A DNA stretch of 10,701 nt, from positions 1-10,701 of the forward strand of contig CAILAO010000223.1 in NCBI GenBank assembly GCA_903832105.1. The letters run 5' to 3'. The notes below the pieces were generated by a model. It was not told the origin of the DNA. It saw only the letters and a program-made list of their open reading frames with translations, and did no database searches. The DNA is from an uncultured Pseudomonadota bacterium (GTDB lineage: Bacteria > Bdellovibrionota_B > Oligoflexia > Oligoflexales > CAILAO01). The translations under genes and the position numbers were made by a program. How positions within the stretch are numbered: the first letter of the stretch is position 1; every line of letters starts with the position of its first letter. This document shows positions 6,596-10,701 of the stretch, piece after piece.

Positions 6596-7540
6596 ATGAT
6601 GATGAAAGATACGGAGATGATCATCTTCTCGGGGAACTCCAACAAATACCTAGCCCAAAAGATTTGCCATTATCTCGATATACCACTCGGAGAAGCCTTC
6701 GTGGGGGAATTTTCGGACGGCGAGACCCGTGTAGAGCTTGGGAATAATGTGCGTGGCCGCGATGTCTTTATTGTTCAATCGATGAGCAGACCTGCGAACC
6801 ATCACATCATGGAAGCCGCAATCATGGCTGATGCCTGCCGACGGTCGTCAGCTCAGCGTGTTACGCTAGTCGTTCCCTATTTTGGATATGGCCGTCAGGA
6901 ACGAAAGAGCGCCCCACGAACCCCAATCACAGCAAAGCTCGTAGCCGATCTTATCGAGGCGTCTGGGTTTAATCGCGTTCTTACGATGGAACTCCACACT
7001 TCCGCGATCCAGGGTTTTTTCAACATCCCTGTCGATCACCTCTATGTAAAGCCAGTCTTAAGTGAATATTTTGGAAAACTCAGCAATATCATGATTATAT
7101 CTCCTGATGCCGGTGGCGTCGAACGAGCCCGCGCGATGGCAAAATTCTTCGAGTGTAGCCTCGCGATCATCGATAAACGCCGCGAGCGGCCCAATGAGAG
7201 CGAAGTAATGCACTTAATCGGTGATGTTACCGGAAAGGACTGTCTCATCATCGATGATATCGTCGATACCGGCGGAACCTTGGTTCAAGCCGCCGATGCA
7301 GTCTTGGCGCATGGGGCAGTTTCGGTTTCAGCAGCCATTACTCATCCCGTGCTAAGCGGACCAGCCGTTGAGCGGATTAAACATTCGAAAATAAAAGAGT
7401 TAATTGTTACCGATTCGATTCCGCTCTCCAAGGAAGCCCATGGCTGTAGTCAGATTGTGCAGCTTAGCCTGGCAGAATTATTAGGGAAAGCGATTCGCCG
7501 GATTCACAATGAGGATTCTATTAGTTCACTGTTCATTTAA
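6596..7540 (+). CDS. prs: Ribose-phosphate pyrophosphokinase (PRPP synthase)
   Basis: This cytosolic enzyme makes phosphoribosyl pyrophosphate from ribose 5-phosphate and ATP, feeding purine, pyrimidine, histidine, tryptophan and NAD synthesis. The 314-residue product is essentially the length of the E. coli enzyme (315). Visible signatures are IIFSGNSN near the start, the RPANHHIMEA segment (65-74), the ATP-binding flexible loop around YGRQERK (98-104) with PRTPITAK, His134 in ELH, IQGFFNIPVDHLY, SPDAGGVERAR (169-179), and the PRPP-binding loop LIIDDIVDTGGT (217-228). The AGGAGG ribosome site sets the start, and three consecutive ATG codons leave a two-residue ambiguity. It follows tRNA-Gln and precedes rplY. 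No truncation or missing key residue is apparent. Confidence 0.97.
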   Translation: MMMKDTEMIIFSGNSNKYLAQKICHYLDIPLGEAFVGEFSDGETRVELGNNVRGRDVFIVQSMSRPANHHIMEAAIMADACRRSSAQRVTLVVPYFGYGRQERKSAPRTPITAKLVADLIEASGFNRVLTMELHTSAIQGFFNIPVDHLYVKPVLSEYFGKLSNIMIISPDAGGVERARAMAKFFECSLAIIDKRRERPNESEVMHLIGDVTGKDCLIIDDIVDTGGTLVQAADAVLAHGAVSVSAAITHPVLSGPAVERIKHSKIKELIVTDSIPLSKEAHGCSQIVQLSLAELLGKAIRRIHNEDSISSLFI

Positions 7541-7579
7541 TTATAGAGAATTATAGGAATTTCATATATAAAAATAAGC

Positions 7580-7595
7580 TCACTTTTATAAGTGA
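7580..7595 (+). other. Small hairpin in the prs-rplY gap
   Basis: TCACTT and AAGTGA form a 6-bp AT-rich stem with loop TTAT within the 88-base AT-rich gap. No T-tract follows, so termination is unlikely. It could be a weak mRNA structure or processing point upstream of the rplY ribosome site (AAGGAG, 7615-7620). No convincing -35 box was found in the gap. Confidence 0.3.
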
Positions 7596-7628
7596 TTCCA
7601 TTTATCTGGGAATTAAGGAGCTATAGTC

Positions 7629-7922
7629 ATGGCAGGACAAGAGTCGATCACAATCACCATCGACGCAAAACAACGTGAAAAGGCCGGAAAAAATCATTGT
7701 AGAAAACTTCGCGCAACCGGAAAAATCCCGGCTATTTTGCTTAACAAAGGTAAGTCTACAGCAATAGAACTTGACCCAAAATGGCTCTCCAAAGCCTGGA
7801 AGGCAGACAAAAAGTTCAGCCTGAATTTGGATGGCGTTGCGAAGATGGTTGTTATTAAAGAGTTACAGGTAGATCCTGTGACGCGTACAGCTTTGCACGT
7901 CGACCTCATGTACGACGAGTGA
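7629..7922 (+). CDS. rplY: 50S ribosomal protein bL25 (short form)
   Basis: bL25 binds 5S rRNA in the central protuberance of the 50S subunit. The 97-residue product corresponds to the single-domain form (E. coli L25 is 94 residues) and lacks the C-terminal domain of the longer Ctc/TL5 proteins. Family features visible are the N-terminal KCRKLRATGKIPAI-type segment (here HCRKLRATGKIPAILL, about 23-38), the central acyl-like strand IELDPKWLSKAW, and the C-terminal VIKELQVDPVTRTALHVDL, the best conserved part of the family. AAGGAG (7615-7620) lies 8 bases before ATG. It sits between prs and pth, a widely conserved order. The pth start codon follows its stop by only 7 bases, indicating translational coupling. 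Confidence 0.94.
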   Translation: MAGQESITITIDAKQREKAGKNHCRKLRATGKIPAILLNKGKSTAIELDPKWLSKAWKADKKFSLNLDGVAKMVVIKELQVDPVTRTALHVDLMYDE

Positions 7923-7929
7923 TATTGAG

Positions 7930-8535
7930 GTGAAGCTTCTTGTAGGACTCGGGAATCCCGAGCCAAGATACGAAACGACTCGGCACAATGCCGGTTTTCT
8001 TGTGCTTGATTTGCTGAGCGATGAGTTTGGTTTGACGTGGTCTCGCGAAATGTCAGCGTTTCGTGGAGAGCTTGCTAAAGGGCAGATTTGGAATGAATCA
8101 TGTCTTTTACTCAAGCCGATGACGTATATGAATCTGAGCGGTCAGTCTGTAGTTCGGGTATTAAATTATTTCAAGCTGGCCGTTCAGGATCTTGTGGTGT
8201 TTTATGATGATGTGGATGTGCCGCGCGGAACAGTCAGAGCTAGGCTTGGCGGTCGAAGCGGTGGGCATAAAGGGGTCCAGAGTATCATTGAACACCTTGG
8301 TAGTGATGATTTTCATCGAATCAAGCTGGGTATAGGAAAGCCCGATTCGATGAACCAAGCGAGTGAAGAGGATCGTCCAAGATCTCGCGAAGGGCCTCAG
8401 GATGTATCGGACTGGGTACTAAGCCAGTTCACCGACGAGGAACTGAAGACGCTTGAGGATGTGATGTATCGAGAGGCGTGTTTACGGTTGAAGCAGTTTT
8501 TTCAGCAAGTGCGCGCTTCCGAGTGTGATGAATAA
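7930..8535 (+). CDS. pth: Peptidyl-tRNA hydrolase
   Basis: Pth cleaves peptidyl-tRNA released from stalled ribosomes so the tRNA can be reused; it acts in the cytosol. The 201-residue product (E. coli 194) starts at GTG with MKLLVGLGNP, the exact family N-terminus. Key residues are seen: Asn9, catalytic His19 in TRHNAG, Asn68 in MTYMNLSG, Asp93 in FYDDVDVP. At the position of E. coli Asn114 (GGHNG) this protein has Lys (GGHKG, 111-115). A polar insertion of about 15 residues (about 139-157, rich in Glu, Arg, Ser) lies between GIGKP and DWVLSQF compared with E. coli. There is no clear Shine-Dalgarno other than GAGG touching the start, so translation probably depends on rplY, whose stop lies 7 bases upstream. 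Confidence 0.96.
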   Translation: MKLLVGLGNPEPRYETTRHNAGFLVLDLLSDEFGLTWSREMSAFRGELAKGQIWNESCLLLKPMTYMNLSGQSVVRVLNYFKLAVQDLVVFYDDVDVPRGTVRARLGGRSGGHKGVQSIIEHLGSDDFHRIKLGIGKPDSMNQASEEDRPRSREGPQDVSDWVLSQFTDEELKTLEDVMYREACLRLKQFFQQVRASECDE

Positions 8536-8549
8536 AAGAGTGATGAATA
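8525..8549 (+). repeat. Tandem repeat at the pth stop
   Basis: GTGATGAATA occurs at 8525-8534 and again at 8540-8549, a 15-base period. The repeat keeps the reading frame, so the Asp-Glu-stop ending of pth is followed by a second in-frame Asp-Glu-stop. It looks like a small local duplication with no evident function. Confidence 0.5.
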
Positions 8550-8570
8550 GGGTGAAAGACATCATAAGTA

Positions 8571-8606
8571 ATTTTTTAAAAAATATCCTTTGAAGCTTTG
8601 GGCTTC
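8571..8606 (+). other. AT palindrome and hairpin in the rpsF leader
   Basis: ATTTTTTAAAAAAT (8571-8584) is a perfect 14-base palindrome. It is followed by a small hairpin, GAAGC (8592-8596) with GCTTC (8602-8606) around loop TTTGG. Neither has the GC stem plus T-tract of an intrinsic terminator. They lie in the 99-base gap between pth and rpsF, where a ribosomal-protein leader or promoter would be expected. The CCG-containing bulge of the known S6:S18 mRNA-binding motif was not seen. Confidence 0.35.
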
Positions 8607-8620
8607 TGTATAAACCATAA

Positions 8621-8626
8621 AGGAGG
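8621..8626 (+). promoter_or_regulatory. Shine-Dalgarno AGGAGG for rpsF
   Basis: A consensus AGGAGG lies 8 bases before GTG 8635, confirming a GTG start for a gene expected to be highly expressed. Confidence 0.8.
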
Positions 8627-8634
8627 AATATCAA

Positions 8635-9039
8635 GTGATACGAGAGTATGAATTTACAGTGATCGCAAAACCGGATTTACCGGATCCCGAAAAGAAAGAG
8701 CTTTGGACACGTTATGAAAATTTCATGACCAAAGACGGCGGTGAGATTCTTTTGCGAGACGACTGGGGCATCAAGAAATTAGCTTTTCCAATCAGGAAGG
8801 AATTTCGTGGCCACTACGTCGTTTATGATTTTGTAGGAAAAGCTCAGAATTTAGCAGAAGCTGAGCGTCTTATGAGGATTGATGACCGTGTACTGCGTTA
8901 TCTTTCCATACGACTTGGAGAAGAAGTCGATATTCCAACAAGAAAAGCCGAACTAGCGAAGGAAAAGGCAAAGTTAGCCTCTCTCAATGCAGAGGACCTT
9001 CCTCCCGTAGTTGTTGATGAAGATGAAGACGATAACTAA
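8635..9039 (+). CDS. rpsF: 30S ribosomal protein bS6
   Basis: bS6 is a small-subunit platform protein that normally binds 16S rRNA as a heterodimer with bS18. The 134-residue product matches family length (E. coli 135 including its tail). It begins with REYEFTVIAKPDL and contains the hallmark WGIKKLAFPIRKEFRGHYVVYDF region (about 44-66) and the RIDDRVLRYLSIRL helix/strand. A basic helix (about 103-117) leads to an acidic tail ending DEDEDDN, comparable to the acidic tail that RimK extends in E. coli, although the terminal residue here is Asn. The GTG start is supported by AGGAGG 8 bases upstream. The next gene is rplI, 39 bases on; rpsR, which usually lies between them, is absent. Confidence 0.96.
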   Translation: MIREYEFTVIAKPDLPDPEKKELWTRYENFMTKDGGEILLRDDWGIKKLAFPIRKEFRGHYVVYDFVGKAQNLAEAERLMRIDDRVLRYLSIRLGEEVDIPTRKAELAKEKAKLASLNAEDLPPVVVDEDEDDN

Positions 9040-9078
9040 AACATGCTCATAAAGCTTCATTAATGCTGGAGAAAAACC

Positions 9079-9522
9079 ATGAAAGTCATTTTAAGTCAAA
9101 ATATCGCGTCGCTCGGAACGATGGGCGATATCGTTAATGTTAAAAACGGTTACGCCAGGAACTATTTGCTCCCCAGGGGTTTTGCTTTCATCTCAAGTGA
9201 TCGCAATAAGGCGAATCTCGATCACCAACTAGGTGTGATTGAAAGGCGAAAAGCAAAAGTGCTCGCACAGGCCAAAACCGTGGCCGCGCAAATCGAGAAA
9301 ACCTCCGTTACCGTGACAAAACCCGTTGGTGAAAACGAACGGATTTTTGGTTCCGTAACCGCAGCAGAGCTCGAAGAGCTTTTAACGCAAGAAGGCATCA
9401 AGATCTCTAAAAAGGATATTAATATTCTTGAAGACATCAAGAAAGTCGGCGTGTACTCCGCTGAAGTCAAGCTGCATCCTGAAGTGAGCGCGAAGTTTAA
9501 AGTATGGGTTGTTGCCCAGTAA
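9079..9522 (+). CDS. rplI: 50S ribosomal protein bL9
   Basis: bL9 binds 23S rRNA near the base of the L1 stalk, and its elongated two-domain shape reaches out from the ribosome. The 147-residue product (E. coli 149) begins MKVILSQNIASLGTMGDIV and continues with the signature VKNGYARNYLLPRGFA (about 21-36). A long connecting helix follows (about 42-76), then the C-terminal domain with IFGSVTAAEL (about 89-98) and the final VKLHPEVSAKFKVWVV strand. GGAG (9068-9071) lies 7 bases before ATG. It sits 39 bases after rpsF and 28 before dnaB, consistent with a single transcript. Confidence 0.97.
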   Translation: MKVILSQNIASLGTMGDIVNVKNGYARNYLLPRGFAFISSDRNKANLDHQLGVIERRKAKVLAQAKTVAAQIEKTSVTVTKPVGENERIFGSVTAAELEELLTQEGIKISKKDINILEDIKKVGVYSAEVKLHPEVSAKFKVWVVAQ

Positions 9523-9550
9523 CTTTTAGCTATTTTTTATCAAATGATAA

Positions 9551-10701
9551 GTGACGCTTGTGGCCCAAGAAAGCATTCCATTGCCGCATTCGATTGAGGC
9601 TGAAAAGGCCGTTCTTGGAGCTATACTTAGAAACTCTGAATCCTTAACACTCGTTGCAGACGCTCTTCAAGCCAAGCATTTCTTCGTGGATTCGCATCGC
9701 CGAATTTTCGAGGCGATGCTGCAGCTCTTTAACGCCAACGAACCAACCGACATATTGACCGTCGCCGAAAAAATGAGGCATGGCGGCAATGATCGAGAGG
9801 CTTTGTCGCCTGCTTATCTTGTCGAGCTTACGGAAAACTGTCCTGTCACTCAGAATATTGAGTATTATTCGGACATTGTTAGAAAGCACTTTTACCTTCG
9901 ACGCATCATCTTTTCTTGTCAGGACACGATGAAGCGTGCTTCGACTTGTGATGGAACGGTCAGTGCCTTTATCGAACAAGTCGAGAAAACCTTTTTGGAG
10001 ATTGCGACAGATCACGATACATCGGGGCTTGTGGCTGCACGTAATATTCTCGATACGACTCTTAAGGAGTTGGAAGAGCGGCTCACGGCCGACAGCGCCA
10101 TGACCGGTGTCTCATCGGGTTTTACAGATCTTGACAACATTACTGGGGGATGGCAAAAAAGTGATCTCATTATTTTGGCTGCCCGTCCGGCGATGGGCAA
10201 AACTGCGTTAGCCCTGAATTGGGCGATCAACGCGGTTAAAGCCGGCTCTCCAGTTGCGTTTTTCACGCTCGAAATGTCTAGTACTCAGCTTATGATGCGT
10301 CTTCTTTCTGCCGAGTCGCGAGTAGATTCGTCGAGGCTTCGCAAAGGTATCCTGACTTCTGATGAACAGGATCGATTGATGCATGGGGCCCGGGTGATCA
10401 ATGGCTTTATGTCAACACTTGCAATCGATGAAACACCCGCGATTTCACTCGTTGAGCTGAGGTCACGCTGCAGACGATTTAAAAAGGAGCATGGACTAGG
10501 TCTTGTGATTGTAGACTATCTGCAACTTATGGGATCTCCGAGCTTTCAGCGGTCAGATAACCGTGAGCGAGAGATATCCGAGATCACAAAAGGCCTCAAA
10601 GGTCTCGCAAAAGAACTTCAAATCCCCGTCATCGCGCTCGCCCAGCTTAATCGTGGACCAGAACGAAGACCAGATAAAAGGCCCAATTTGAGCGATTTAA
10701 G
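9551..10701 (+). CDS. dnaB: Replicative DNA helicase DnaB, 3' end beyond window
   Basis: DnaB is the hexameric 5'-3' helicase of the replication fork and recruits primase. At least 383 codons are present and the frame is still open at the window edge; a typical DnaB has about 450-480 residues. The N-terminal domain starts with IPLPHSIEAEKAVLGA, the usual opening. The RecA-like domain shows GFTDLDNITGGW, Walker A ARPAMGKT (211-218, Lys217), Glu241 in FFTLEMS, Walker B LVIVDYLQLM (Asp322), and ALAQLNRGPERRPDKRPNLSDL near the edge. No intein interrupts these motifs. The start is uncertain: GTG 9551 directly follows an in-frame TAA, while GTG 9560 would give MAQESIPLP, closer to family N-termini. 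Neither has a Shine-Dalgarno. A weak hairpin (TTATC-AAAT-GATAA, 9537-9550) precedes 9551. Confidence 0.96.
   Translation, partial: MTLVAQESIPLPHSIEAEKAVLGAILRNSESLTLVADALQAKHFFVDSHRRIFEAMLQLFNANEPTDILTVAEKMRHGGNDREALSPAYLVELTENCPVTQNIEYYSDIVRKHFYLRRIIFSCQDTMKRASTCDGTVSAFIEQVEKTFLEIATDHDTSGLVAARNILDTTLKELEERLTADSAMTGVSSGFTDLDNITGGWQKSDLIILAARPAMGKTALALNWAINAVKAGSPVAFFTLEMSSTQLMMRLLSAESRVDSSRLRKGILTSDEQDRLMHGARVINGFMSTLAIDETPAISLVELRSRCRRFKKEHGLGLVIVDYLQLMGSPSFQRSDNREREISEITKGLKGLAKELQIPVIALAQLNRGPERRPDKRPNLSDL

Noticed and set aside
8609..8614. TATAAA as a -10 box for rpsF
   Set aside because: No -35 box at suitable spacing (TTGAAG is only 13 bases away), and the transcript would start at the Shine-Dalgarno itself.
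9537..9550. TTATC-AAAT-GATAA hairpin before dnaB as a regulatory element
   Set aside because: Five AT pairs only; too weak to claim a function, so it is noted only in the dnaB entry.
10181..10516. Possible intein in dnaB between Walker A and Walker B
   Set aside because: The helicase sequence is continuous with normal spacing through these motifs; no intein blocks are seen in the part present.

Overview
The window looks like a chromosomal segment from a Gram-negative, 'deltaproteobacteria-like' bacterium, most plausibly Bdellovibrionota or a relative of Myxococcota. Three things point there: moderate base composition, exported TPR proteins resembling gliding-machinery components, and the order tRNA-Gln / prs / rplY / pth / rpsF / rplI / dnaB, which from memory matches a conserved deltaproteobacterial arrangement. 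The lineage is an inference. Every recognised gene is on the + strand, and no mobile element, CRISPR array or integrase was seen.

Left half (about 1-6246) is a probable cell-envelope operon of four exported proteins. They are a very large periplasmic TPR protein (GltD/AgmU-like), a TPR lipoprotein (GltE/AglT-like), a trypsin-fold serine protease with an N-terminal lipobox and a C-terminal membrane segment, and a secreted protein of unknown function with a TTG start. Gaps are 65, 31 and 10 bases, so co-transcription is likely. The first two genes are paired as the agmU-aglT pair is in Myxococcus (recalled, not searched). The promoter of this unit is outside the window.

Right half (about 6291-10701) is a housekeeping block for translation, nucleotide supply and replication. 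A good sigma70-type promoter (TTGACA-16-CATAAT) drives tRNA-Gln(UUG), and a leader hairpin lies just upstream of the tRNA. Next come prs (PRPP synthase), with a candidate promoter flanked by a 13-base imperfect direct repeat, rplY (short bL25), pth, rpsF (bS6), rplI (bL9) and the 5' two thirds or more of dnaB, which runs off the right edge.

Points deserving attention are the GltD/E-like pair with its protease and unknown partner, the absence of rpsR from the usual rpsF-rpsR-rplI position, the doubly anchored protease, the paired repeats around the prs promoter, and the GHKG (Asn to Lys) variant in Pth. No clearly new defence or mobile system is visible.
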